64,000 nt of DNA from Bufo bufo (Eukaryota; Chordata; Amphibia; Anura; Bufonidae): NCBI RefSeq assembly GCF_905171765.1, contig NC_053394.1, forward strand, positions 163,153,183 through 163,217,182, in the 5' to 3' direction. Position 1 is the first letter of the stretch. Each line of letters starts with the position of its first letter. Made by a program: the position numbers and the translations under genes. The notes below the pieces were generated by a model. It had not been told where the DNA came from and did not search any database. It saw only the letters and a program-made list of their open reading frames with translations. Below are positions 22,418 to 32,909 of this stretch, one piece after another.

Positions 22418-25028
22418 TGGGGAATGTGTTTTGGGGTGTCATTTTACATATACCCATGCTGGGTGAGAGAAATATCTTGGTCAAATGCCAACTTTGTATA
22501 AAAAAATGGGAAAAGTTGTCTTTTGCCAAGATATTTCTCTCACCCAGCAAGGGTATATGTAAAATGACACCCCAAAACACATTCCCCAACTTCTCCTGAA
22601 TACGGCGATACCACATGTGTGACACTTTTTTGCAGCCTAGGTGGGCAAAGGGGCCCACATTCCAAAGAGCACCTTTAGGATTTCACAGGTCATTTACCTA
22701 CTTACCACACATTAGGGCCCCTGGAAAATGCCAGGGCAGTATAACTACCCCACAAGTGACCCCATTTTGGAAAGAAGACACCCCAAGGTATTCCGTGAGA
22801 TGCATGGCGAGTTCCTAGAATTTTTTATTTTTTGTCACAAGTTAGTGGAAAATGCTGATTTATTTTTATTTTTTTTTCATACAAAGTCTCATATTCCACT
22901 AACTTGTGACAAAAAATAAAAACTTCCATGAACTCACTATGCCCATCAGCGAATACCTTGGGGTCTCTTCTTTCCAAAATGGGGTCACTTGTGGGGTAGT
23001 TATACTGCCCTGGCATTCTAGGGGCCCAAATGTGTGGTAAGGAGTTTGAAATCAAATTCTGTAAAAAATGACCTGTGAAATCCGAAAGGTGCTCTTTGGA
23101 ATATGGGCCCCTTTGCCCACCTAGGCTGCAAAAAAGTGTCACACATCTGGTATCTCCGTACTCAGGAGAAGGTGGGGAATGTGTTTTGGGGTGTCATTTT
23201 ACATATACCCATGCTGGGTGAGAGAAATATCTTGGCAAAAGACAACTTTTCCCATTTTTTTATACAAAGTTGGCATTTGACCAAGATATTTATCTCACCC
23301 AGCATGGGTATATGTAAAATGACACCCCAAAACACATTCCCCACCTTCTCCTGAGTACGGAGATACCAGATGTGTGACACTTTTTTGCAGCCTAGGTGGG
23401 CAAAGGGGCCCATATTCCAAAGAGCACCTTTCGGATTTCACAGGTCATTTTTTACAGAATTTGATTTCAAACTCCTTACCACACATTTGGGCCCCTAGAA
23501 TGCCAGGGCAGTATAACTACCCCACAAGTGACCCCATTTTGGAAAGAAGAGACCCCAAGGTATTCGCTGATGGGCATAGTGAGTTCATTGAAGTTTTTAT
23601 TTTTTGTCACAAGTTAGTGGAATATGAGACTTTGTATGAAAAAAAAAAAAAAAAAAATCATCATTTTCCACTAACTTGTGACAAAAAATAAAAAATTCTA
23701 GGAACTTGCCATGCCCCTCACGGAATACCTTGGGGTGTCTTCTTTCCAAAATGGGGTCACTTGTGGGGTAGTTATACTGCCCTGGCATTCTAGGGGCCCA
23801 AATGTGTGGTAAGGAGTTTGAAATCAAATTCTGTAAAAAATGACCTGTGAAATCCGAAAGGTGCTCTTTTGAATATGGGCCCCTTTGCCCACCTAGGCTG
23901 GAAAAAAGTGTCACACATCTGGTATTGCCGTACTCAGGAGAAGGTGGGGAATGTGTTTTGGGGTGTCATTTTACATATACCCATGCTGGGTGAGAGAAAT
24001 ATCTTGGCAAAAGACAACTTTTCCCATTTTTTTATACAAAGTTGGCATTTGACCAAGATATTTATCTCACCCAGCATGGGTATATGTAAAATGACACCCC
24101 AAAACACATTCCCCACCTTCTCCTGAGTACGGATATACCAGATGTGTGACACTTTTTTGCAGCCTAGGTGGGCAAAGGGGCCCATATTCCAAAGAGCACC
24201 TTTCGGATTTCACAGGTCATTTTTTACAGAATTTGATTTCAAACTCCTTACCACACATTTGGGCCCCTAGAATGCCAGGGCAGTATAACTACCCCACAAG
24301 TGACCCCATTTTGGAAAGAAGAGACCCCAAGGTATTCGCTGATGGGCATAGTGAGTTCATGGAAGTTTTTATTTTTTGTCACAAGTTAGTGGAATATGAG
24401 ACTTTGTAAGAAAAAAATAAATAAATAAAAAATCATCATTTTCCGCTAACTTGTGACAAAAAATAAAAAGTTCTATGAACTCACTATGCCCATCAGCGAA
24501 TACCTTAGGGTGTGTACTTTCCGAAATGGGGTCATTTGTGGGGTGTTTGTACTGTCTGGCCATTGTAGAACCTCAGGAAACATGACAGGTGCTCAGAAAG
24601 TCAGAGCTGCTTCAAAAAGCGGAAATTCACATTTTTGTACCATAGTTTGTAAACGCTATAACTTTTACCCAAACCATTTTTTTTTTACCCAAACATTTTT
24701 TTTTATCAAAGACATGTAGAACTATAAATTTAGAGCAAAATTTCTATATGGATCTCGTTTTTTTTGCAAAATTTTACAACTGAAAGTGAAAAATGTCATT
24801 TTTTTGCAAAAAAATCGTTAAATTTCGATTAATAACAAAAAAAGTAAAAATGTCAGCAGCAATGAAATACCACCAAATGAAAGCTCTATTAGTGAGAAGA
24901 AAAGGAGGTAAAATTCATTTGGGTGGTAAGTTGCATGACCGAGCAGTAAACGGTGAAAGTAGTGTAGGTCAGAAGTGTAAAAAGTGGCCTGGTCTTTCAG
25001 GGTGTTTAAGCACTGGGGGCTGAGGTGG
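22418..25028. mobile_element. TTAA element B, copy 2, with palindromic satellite
   Basis: The right end TGAGGTGG precedes TTAA (25029-25032), and the last ~250 bp match the end of copy 1 (5640-5886). The left end is lost in the gap. From 22418 to about 24480 the same ~385-bp segment alternates in orientation with hairpin centres near 22500, 22870, 23260, 23650, 24035 and 24420, giving a tandem period of about 770 bp. Mirror frames such as MGPFAHLGCKK (both strands) are by-products of this and not genes. Confidence 0.8.
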
Positions 25029-25032
25029 TTAA

Positions 25033-25270
25033 CTTATGGGCTTCCCCTGAATAACGTGGGAACCAGGGGGCCCCAAAATAGTACGGCATAGTTAGCGGCA
25101 TCATGCTTGCCGGTGCCGCGGCGGCAGGGGCCCTAGGGTCGGCTGGGGATATTCCAGATGGCACGACTGGGGCTGATTTTCCTCAGGTGTGGACATGGCA
25201 TTGCTAGGTGAGTATGGCCCTTTAAATGTAGCAGAGCGGACCGGAGCGGCAATGATAATAACTTTTTTTT
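25033..25270. other. No recognised feature
   Basis: A short GC-rich stretch with no identifiable gene; it ends in a T15 run at about 25264. Confidence 0.3.
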
Positions 25271-26836
25271 TTTTTTTCACAGAAAAGTCTTTTGTCGCTA
25301 ACGGGGCTCCCTCCGGTGCCCTGGCAGGGGTCGGGAACGTTCCAGTAAGGTAAATAGCAGAGCCGGCAACAGTTTTAAGTTGGTACTCACTCCGGTGGTG
25401 CTCGCTCCAAGTCTCGCGAGATGCGTGGCTACGGGCGTCGGACGTCCTGCGTACAGCGTCAGCAGGTGGGTGCGGCCTCTCGTAGCTCCGGGACTCAGGT
25501 AGGCGGCACCTATTTCTCCAGACAGGGCGGCGTTCTTCCTCCTCGCCGGCTGGGTGATGACTCCGCCTGGTTCTTTTCGCGCCAAAGTCCTCTTTTTCGC
25601 GCCAAACAGTTCACCGGGCGCACTTGTAATCCACCTCAGGTTTAAGTGGCAAAATGGCTGTCTATTCACTGACAGCAAGCGGTGGCTCAAATAAGCAGCA
25701 AACAGTCCAGAACCCACTATCTTCACACCGCTAATGATGACAGTTCTTTGGCCCAATAATTTTGAATAAAACAATAGGGCTTGGTCACTTTAAGGCACTT
25801 TTTAGCACACAGTTTTATATCCGCAATGGCGCAGGAATGTTCCGTAAATCCTGTTCGTGATGCCAATTTATGCAGCACGCCAGACCTGCAGGGTATAGCG
25901 AAGCGAGGTCACGGTTATAGGCAAGCGAGGGTTGCTCACTGTATTGGAGAACCCTGGGCAGGCATGCGGCAGTGAAGGAGAGGTAGACACAGTTCCTCTG
26001 GGGCACACTCTGTATATAGGGACCAGGCCTGATGGTGGATGAGGTGCCCTGGATGTTACAGGTATTTTTAGTGCCTGGGGCAAGGTCCCTGTTGGAATCA
26101 TGACGCCAGTGCCTGTAACGGTGGCACACCGATTTATAGGAGGAATAACTGAGTACTCAGTGGATAAACCAAACGTTGCTTTACTTGGTGAACACAGTCC
26201 AACTTTGTACATACAGTTACAGGTGATTGTGATGATAATGCAGTCCCTTGAACAATACTTCACAAGCAGGTAGACTTTGAATAATGGCAGGTATTAATCA
26301 TGCAAGATACTTGGAGGGCACAACAGTTAATGCTTTGCAGTGCAATGCTGCTCTATCCCCTTCAGCTATTCTAGCTGGCTGGATCCCAAGGCCCGGATGC
26401 CTAAATGCTGGCTTTAATCCTTGGTATATAAATCCTCTCTCCAGTATTGGCGCTTGCTGTACTTTATAGAACCTCTGCCCATCAGGGTACTTATCTGACT
26501 TGTATTATCCTTGCTTGGTTGGGAAGCTGCAGGTTTCTCCCAGGAGGTGCTGTCCTGCAACTGGGGTGTCTCTACTGAGCTAATCCTAGCCTCAGGAGCT
26601 TCAGGTGGACGAAGTAACTCCTCTAGTCCCCTGGAATTAACTAACTTCCCCTGTCTGGGCCAACCTATATATCACCAGGGCTCTCTGGCTCCCTCTAACG
26701 TCTGGGAGGCTAAACTGCACCCTAATAGGCCTGACACCAGTTAACACAGGGAAATGCATACATATAACATTACAGGTAATAACAACACATTAACCCCTTT
26801 TGTGCAGTGCCCACCTTAACCTAGTGGGACACTACA
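25271..26836 (-). mobile_element. LTR retrotransposon fragment: 5' LTR and leader
   Basis: On the minus strand an LTR-like segment runs from TGTAGTGTCCCACTAGG (26836) to ...GTGCTGCA (25871), 966 bp with TG...CA ends. Five bases later comes TGGCATCACGAACAGGAT (25865-25848), positioned and shaped like a tRNA primer site. The leader continues to about 25271 and includes a 158-codon frame (25774-25298) that I do not recognise. The insertion ends against the GGTCTGA minisatellite. No second LTR or pol gene is in the window, so the family is undetermined. Confidence 0.5.
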
Positions 26837-26861
26837 ATCTGAGCTGAGGTCTGATTAAGGG

Positions 26862-27036
26862 TACTTTGACACTAGCGGCAAGGAACTCCGGCAGGCTGTT
26901 CCGGCAGGTGAACAGCCTGTCGGATCCGTGCTGCTGTTAATGCACGCGTGCCCCCGGACTAGCTCTTCGGCCCCATTGACTATAATGGGGGCGGGCCAGA
27001 GTTCCAGCGGCAGCACAGCAAACATGCCGAGAGGGG
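26862..27036. mobile_element. Half of a palindromic MITE
   Basis: GGGTACTTTGACACTAGCGG follows TTAA-like flanking bases and resembles the GGCTACTTTCACACTAGCG end of the MITE at 54235. The interior has CGGATCCG and paired CCGGCAGGCTGTTCCGGCAGGTG / CAGCCTG motifs. The opposite end is missing. Confidence 0.45.
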
Positions 27037-27932
27037 TACCGGAATAAAACTACGATGCAGCCCCCAGCAAGTCCAGACCACGCTGAAGTCCGTCTCTACA
27101 TAGACTGAGTCCGCACAGAGACATTAAGCAGCCAGCAAAAGGCACACAATGTCCGCTAGCCAGGCATCATCATACAAGAACAGGTCACGAGCAAGCTGCT
27201 CTAGCAAGTCCTCAATAAAAGAAATGGCTGCTCTTGCCCGTGCAGAAGCTGAGGCTGCAAAAGAAAGGTCTTCCTTTACTGCACAAGAGATGCAACTAAA
27301 GAAAGAGACAGCATGCCTACAAGCATCAATGGAAAAGGAGAGAGCATGCGTGCAAGCATCACTGTAAAAACTTGCTGCAGAGAAAAAAGCAGCAATAGCC
27401 AAGGCAGAGTACCTGGAAGCCTTGGAGTATCCAGAATCTAAGAAACACAGTCAAGTACTTGGGCCAGGCCTAGATCAACAAGATCCAGCACAGCATGTCT
27501 CAGAATATGTCCATCAGCATCCCAAGACAGATGGCAACTGTGATCCAGTATATAAGCCAGCTTATACAGAGTGCCAAAGATCCTACCTTGAACCACTGTA
27601 CCTCAAGCCGGACGGTATGTGACAACACGATACTGACCACAACTACTGCCCTACAGAACGAAAGCTACAATCTTCGCTTCGACTTAAAGGGACATCCTTC
27701 ACGTCAGAACAGTATTATACAGACTTCCCTAAGCCAGAAACTCCAAAAAGGCATGGTGTTACACCACACACGCAGCATAACAACAACACATCGGGTAGTA
27801 TTGGCACTAACCAGGCCGCCATGTATTGGCACTAACCACGCCGCCAGTTGGAGGGACTACTGGGCCACACTCCCCCATAAAGGTACTGGATGTGAGACCA
27901 TGTGTGAACAGGGCTCTGTACAGCCAGGCGGC
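27037..27932 (+). pseudogene. BEL/Pao-type gag N-terminal fragment
   Basis: The frame 27149-27367 reads ...SSKSSIKEMAALARAEAEAAKERSSF, a Ser-rich start followed by an Ala/Glu/Lys-rich coiled coil, then a TAA stop. It continues in the next frame with AEKKAAIAKAEYLEALEYPES. Long Ala/Glu coiled coils with this pattern open the gag of vertebrate BEL/Pao elements; a BEL zinc-knuckle gag lies at 46836-47596. No capsid or pol region follows here. Assigned by sequence character, not by a search. Confidence 0.55.
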
Positions 27933-28183
27933 TGTGGGACACTGGCCTGGGAAAGCCGCTTGTAATTACCGTGTGCGAACGGTGCTTTAAGTAAGGTAGG
28001 AAGATACCTTGTTTAGTTAGAGCCCAGCCGGGCAGGTGTTTATTTTGTATGATTTATGTTTGTTTTGCTGAGGTGCCAAATAAAAGTGATGTTTGGACCT
28101 TAAACTTGGTGTCTGGCGAAGATACTTGTGTGAATGACCACCGCAGAAGAGCTAACCCCCCCCCCCCCCCCCCCCCCCCCACA
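27933..28183 (+). mobile_element. Possible LTR with expanded poly-C
   Basis: It begins TGTGGGAC and ends CCCCACA, with AATAAA at about 28079 followed by a TTAAACTTGGTGTCTGG stretch like an R-U5 region. The end is swollen by a run of about 25-33 C (28156-28180), which would be an expansion of the original terminal C run. It follows the BEL-type gag piece, so it may be its LTR. No duplication could be fixed. Confidence 0.35.
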
Positions 28184-28189
28184 ATATAG

Positions 28190-28220
<31 letters not shown>

Positions 28221-28223
28221 AAG
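28156..28223. repeat. Poly-C tract and TA/GA microsatellite
   Basis: A pure C run to 28180 is followed by (TA)n at about 28191-28210 and (GA)n at 28211-28220. Length here is likely to vary and to be error-prone in assembly. Confidence 0.9.
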
Positions 28224-28251
28224 ATGTTGATATATCATATATGTATAAAGA

Positions 28252-28456
28252 ATATCCAAAGAAAAGGCAGCACTCCAACTGTGGTGAAAAGTGATGACCC
28301 GTTTATTCCCTGGCAACGTTTCAGCCCACACAATGGGGCCTTTGTCAAGCTTTTTTGGCTTGACAAAGGCCCCATTGTATGGGCTGAAACGTTGCCAGGG
28401 AATAAACGGGTCATCACCTTTCACCACAGTTGGAGTGCTGCCTTTTCTTTGGATAT
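28252..28456. mobile_element. Short inverted-repeat PLE remnant (with hammerhead-like motifs)
   Basis: Two ~100-bp arms (28252-28350 and 28357-28456) are inverted repeats around a T6 loop. The plus arm reads motif, GAAACGTTGCC, then AATAAA and ends near CTTTTCTTTGGATAT, the layout of a PLE 3' end. The head-to-head form repeats what is seen at 6196-11062. There is no coding region; identification rests on the shared motif architecture. Confidence 0.55.
28357..28396 (+). ncRNA. Hammerhead-like motif, PLE remnant 2
   Basis: Stem I GGC 28357-28359 with GCC 28394-28396. Core-like TTGACAA plus one A (28360-28367), degenerate relative to CUGANGA. Stem II GGCCC 28368-28372 with GGGCT 28381-28385. 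GAAA 28386-28389. Short palindromic stem III ACGT, then U. The mirrored arm at about 28312-28350 has the same order. Confidence 0.4.
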
Positions 28457-29130
28457 ACTATATTTGAGGAAAGGTTGTCCACCTTTCCATAGGATTTGCA
28501 CCCAAACCTATTTGTCACTGTGCTGCTGTTCTTTTTTGTTTTTTTATATATGTATATAGAGATATAGATCAGTAAATATCATCTATATATACACTGCCTG
28601 TCCAAAAAAAGTCGCCACCAGGATTTAACTAAGCAAATAGTCATGAGCCTCCTATTGGATAATTACTGCATGGGCGATTATCTTTCAGCTGGCAATAAGT
28701 TATTTAACCCCAACTGGTTCAATGAGTTACTTCTCATTCCTTAACCACTTCCCATCTGGGCCATTTGCCCCCTTCCTGACCAGGCCTAATTTTGCAAATC
28801 TGATGTAGCAGGCTTGATTAGAACTGTAATAAAACAGATGTGCGCACCATAGGGTAATTCTCTGAGAACAATTGAAAAAAGGGTGATAAATTACAAGGCT
28901 CACCTTGCGAGGTTGTGCAAATGTAGGCACAACACTAATGAGAACTTTTCAGAAAGACCTGGACGTCTGGAAATGGCGGTCTGCAGCCACGGGATCACGA
29001 GAAATCTTCTTGTTAGAGATGCCTGGAATCCCCAAGAAGACGAATAGCATTAAGAAAGCGAATACGTCCCACGGCGCAAAGAACCGTCAGCCAGTCACCA
29101 GGATCAGGAGTAAGATCTTTTATTGCAGCG

Positions 29131-29171
29131 ATACAACGCGTTTCGGGGAATCACTCCCCTTCATCAGGTAC
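29131..29171 (-). ncRNA. Hammerhead-like motif, PLE remnant 3, minus arm
   Basis: Mirror of 29200-29240 with a better stem II: on the minus strand GTAC or TAC, CUGAUGA core, extra A, GGGGA/TCCCC stem II, GAAA, CGCG stem III, U-U, GTAT. The core matches the canonical CUGANGA exactly. Confidence 0.55.
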
Positions 29172-29199
29172 AAAAAGCTGCACCAGGGTGCAGCTTTTT

Positions 29200-29240
29200 G
29201 TACCTGATGAAGGGAAGTGATTCTCCGAAACGCGTTGTAT
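29200..29240 (+). ncRNA. Hammerhead-like motif, PLE remnant 3, plus arm
   Basis: GTAC 29200-29203 pairs with GTAT 29237-29240 (one G-U). The core CTGATGA is at 29204-29210, followed by one A. A weakened stem II (GGGAA..TTCTCC) runs to 29226. GAAA 29227-29230. Palindromic CGCG stem III, then U-U. It precedes AATAAA in the remnant. Confidence 0.5.
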
Positions 29241-29433
29241 CGCTGCAATAAAAGATCTTACTCCTGATCCTGGTGACTGGCTGACGGTTCTTTGCGCCGT
29301 GGGACGTATTCGCTTTCTTCATGCTAATTTTGCAAATCTGACATATCTCACTTTATGTGGTAATAACTTTGGAACGCCTTTACTTATTCAAGTCATTCAG
29401 AGATTGTTTTCTCGTGACACATTGTACTTCATG

Positions 29434-30376
29434 GCACCTAACAGGTAAAATTTAGCGTAGGAATGTGGAACCTACACTCCCTGAAGTGTATGGTAGCCGT
29501 CATGGCACCTAACAGGTAAAATTTAGCGTAGGAACCCGTATAACAGAGATCGCCTTGACGCTTGGCAGACGGGCTCAAATAATTTTGTACAAAACGATTT
29601 GCCAAGTATCTCGCACTTATAGTGTAGCACTTGTTATTATTATGCAATTTTGTACTCTATATTGCAGTTAATTGTCGCATTGCATGTTTCTGTCTTTCAA
29701 TGTTAATCCCTGCCATAGCAATGTGCTTCTGCGGTTTGGTATGTGCTGACTGACCCCCTTTTTTGGTTTTTCTTTGCAGTTTGTACTGGAGGTGTGGCTG
29801 CCTCCTCAGTCATGCACTCCTGACCACCCTGTCTGCCCTATAGGCTGATTTTAATTAGTGTTAGTACATAGTCAGGCCTGCTCCCCTTCACTCACTGAAG
29901 CCATGGCACCAGGAGTGGGATAGTTTGTGGACTCTCACTGCAGTCCTTGGTAGCCATTTGGCGCCGGTGATGTCGTGGAGTGGGCCTGCTGTGTAACCTA
30001 CACTCCCTGAAGTGTATGGTAGCCGTCATGGCACCTAACAGGTAAAATTTAGCGTAGGAATGTGGAACCTACACTCCCTGAAGTGTATGGTAGCCGTCAT
30101 GGCACCTAACAGGTAGAATTTAGCGTAGGAGCCCGTCTAACAGAGATCGCCTTGACGCTCGGCAGACGGGCTCAAATAATTTTGTACAAAACGATTTGCC
30201 AAGTATCTCGCACTTATAGTGTAGCACTTGTTATTATTATGCAATTTTGTACTCTATATTGCAGTTAATTGTTGCATTGCATGTTTCTGTCTTTCAATGT
30301 TAATCCCTGCCATAGCAATGTGCTTCTGCGGTTTGGTATGCGCTGACTGACCCCCTTTTTTTTTTTTTTTTTTTTT
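29434..30376. mobile_element. Unclassified tandem insertion with 13-bp TSD and T tail
   Basis: An exact 13-bp duplication ATTGTACTTCATG (29421-29433 and 30377-30389) brackets it. Inside, a ~570-bp unit is present nearly twice. Each unit opens with two ~70-bp subrepeats (GCACCTAACAGGTAAAATTTAGCG...). The second unit stops at GACCCCC followed by about 22 T, at the point where the first reads CCCCCTTTTTTGG. No coding region was recognised. The long duplication implies retroposition, but the T-rich 3' side is unusual. Confidence 0.6.
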
Positions 30377-32909
30377 ATTGTACTTCATGATAGTCGCAAA
30401 TTTGAGTCAATATATTTCAGCTTTATTTATGAAAAAAATCGCAAATTTACCAAAAATTTTCTAAATTTCAATTTCTCTGCTTTTAAAACAGAAAGTGATA
30501 CCTCATAAAATATTTATTACTTAACATTCCCCATATGTCTACTTTATGTTGGCATCATTTTGGAAATGTCTTTTTATTTTTTTTAAGACGTTAGAAGGCT
30601 TAGAAGTTTAGAAGCAATTCTTAAAATTTTTAAGAAAATTGCCAAAACCCACTTTGTAAGGACCAATTTAGGTCTGAAATCACTTTGTGGGGCCTACATA
30701 GTGGATACCCCCATAAATGACCCCATTGTAGAAACTACACCCCTCCAGTTACTTAAAACCGATTTTACAAACTTTGTTAATCCTTTAGGTGTTCCACAAG
30801 AATTAAAGGAAAATGGAGATCAAATTTTTTTATTTCACTTTTTTGGCAGATTTTCCATTTTAATCCAATTTTTTCTTTAACACATCGATGGTTAACAGCC
30901 AAGCAAAACTCAATATTTATTACCCAGATTCTGCGGTTTACATAAACACCCCACATGTGGTCATAAACTGCTGTATGGGCAAACGGCAGGGCGCAGAAGA
31001 AAAGGAACTCCACATGGTTTTTAGATGCTATGTCCCATTTGAAGCCCCCCTGATGTACCCTTACAGTAGAAACTCCCAAGAAGTGATCCCATTTTGGAAA
31101 CTAGAGGAAAAGGTGGCAGTTTTATTGGTACTATTTTTGGGTACATATGATTTTTTGATCATTCATTATAACACTTTATGGGACAAGGTGACCAAAAAAT
31201 TGGTTGTTTTAGCACAGTTTTTATTTATTTATCTTTACAGCGTTCAACTGAGGGGTTCGGTCAAGTGACATTTTTGTAGAGAAGATTGTTACGGATGTGG
31301 CGATACCTAATATGTATACTTTTTCTTATTTATTTAAGTTTCACACAATAATAGCATTTTTGAAACAAAAAAATTATGTTTTAATGTGTCCATGTTCTGA
31401 GAGCTATAGTTTTTTTTATTTTTTGAGAGATTTGCTTATGTAGGCACTCAATTTTTGCGGGATGAGGTGACGGTTTTATTGGTACCATTTTGTGGGACAT
31501 ACGCCTTTTTGATCACTTGGTGTTGCTTTTTTTGTGATGTAAGGTGACAAAAATAGCTTGTTTTGACACTTTATTTTTTTCTTTTTTTTTATGGTGTTCA
31601 CCCGAGGGGTTAGTTCATGTGATATTTTTATAGAGTTGGTTTTTATGGACGCGGCAATACCTAATATGTATACTTTTTTTTATTTATTTCACTTTAACAC
31701 AATAATATCATTTTTGAAACCAAAAAAATGATGTTTTAGTGTCTCCATGTTCTAAGAGCTATAGTTTTTTTATTTTTTGAGAAATTTATTTATGTAGGGG
31801 CTCATTTTTTGCGGGATGAGGTGACTGTTTTATTGATACCATTTTGTGGGACATACGCCTTTTTGATCACTTGGTGTTGCACTTTTTGTGATGTAAGGTG
31901 ACAAAAATGGCTTTTTTTGACAGTTTATTTATTTATTTTTATGGTGTTTATCGGACTGGGTCGATTATGTGATATATTTATAGAGCCGACCGTCACAGAC
32001 GCGGCAATACCAAATATGTCTATTTTATTGAATTTTTTCTATTTTTAACATTTTTTTTTATTCCTTACTTGGGGAATTTTTTTTTTTACATGTGAAACTT
32101 TTTTTTTCTTTTACTTTTTAACACTTTATTTTAATTTTTTTTATTTTACACTTTTCGTCCCACATAAGGTCATACAAGACCTCTGGGGGACATTTACTTC
32201 ACTTTTTCTTTTTTTTTTTACGGTTGATTTCTCCTGTAACTGGGACTGACATAGTAGCCCCAGTTACAGGAGAAATACACCCCCCAGAGAGGCTGTACAG
32301 CACAATACAGCGCTGTACAACCTCAGTGCAGGGCTGATCGAGGTCTCTGAAAGACCTCACACAGCTCCTGCACTCTCCGGTCCCGACGGTCACATGACCG
32401 CCAGGCTGGAACAGGAAGCGCATAGCGCTTTCTGCTCTGCATACACGGTGCTCTGTGAGCGCTGTGTATGCAGCGATCCAGAAGGCAGGGACACCTGGGC
32501 ACTGTCCCTGCCTTCTCTCTGGGTTGCCCTGCTGTCATTGACAGCGGACAACCCGATCAGAAGCTGCACGATTAGCGTGTAGCTGCAGTTTCTGAACGGA
32601 CGTTCTGGAACGTCCATTCAGAAATAGAGAACCACCTCCCGGACGTTTATAGTCAAAGTGCGGACAGGAGGTCGAAAGACACATCTCGTGGTCATGGAAA
32701 AGATGTTAGTCTGTTTGTGAAGGGTCAAATCATTGGCATGCATTAAGCAGAGAAAACATCTAAGGAGGGGGGGCGTGGCCGCGAAGCCGAGGAGTATGGC
32801 CACTTGATTTCAGAGCTCCCGCTCCAGCAAAGCGTTCTAGTCTAACAGAACCCTTCATCCGCTCTCTAATTTTGCCTCTCGGTGCCGGCCGGTACCGGAG
32901 CAATCCCTG

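Larger units (their letters stand above)
28804..29323. mobile_element. Inverted-repeat PLE remnant with 18-bp TSD
   Basis: It is bracketed by an exact 18-bp duplication CTAATTTTGCAAATCTGA (28786-28803 and 29324-29341). The right half is an inverted repeat with arms of about 130 bp meeting near 29182 (CAGCTTTTTGTACCTGATGA and its mirror). Each arm has a hammerhead-like motif followed by AATAAA and CGTATTCGCTTTCTT. A long duplication and 5'-truncated head-to-head copies fit PLE retrotransposition. There is no RT. Confidence 0.65.
28745..32652. mobile_element. TTAA-flanked repeat A, copy 2
   Basis: It begins after TTAA (28741-28744) with CCACTTCCCATCTGGG and ends GGACGTTTATAG before TCAA (32653-32656, a one-base change from TTAA). 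Internal blocks of ~350 bp around GTGGGACATACGCCTTTTTGATCAC repeat in tandem at about 31490, 31845 and in part at 31140. It carries two later insertions (28804-29323 and 29434-30376). No transposase. Confidence 0.75.

Noticed and set aside
22302..24563. Many similar frames on both strands (MGPFAHLGCKK, MTLFCSLGGQRG)
   Set aside because: Products of the alternating palindromic satellite. The same peptide appears on both strands because the DNA is mirrored.
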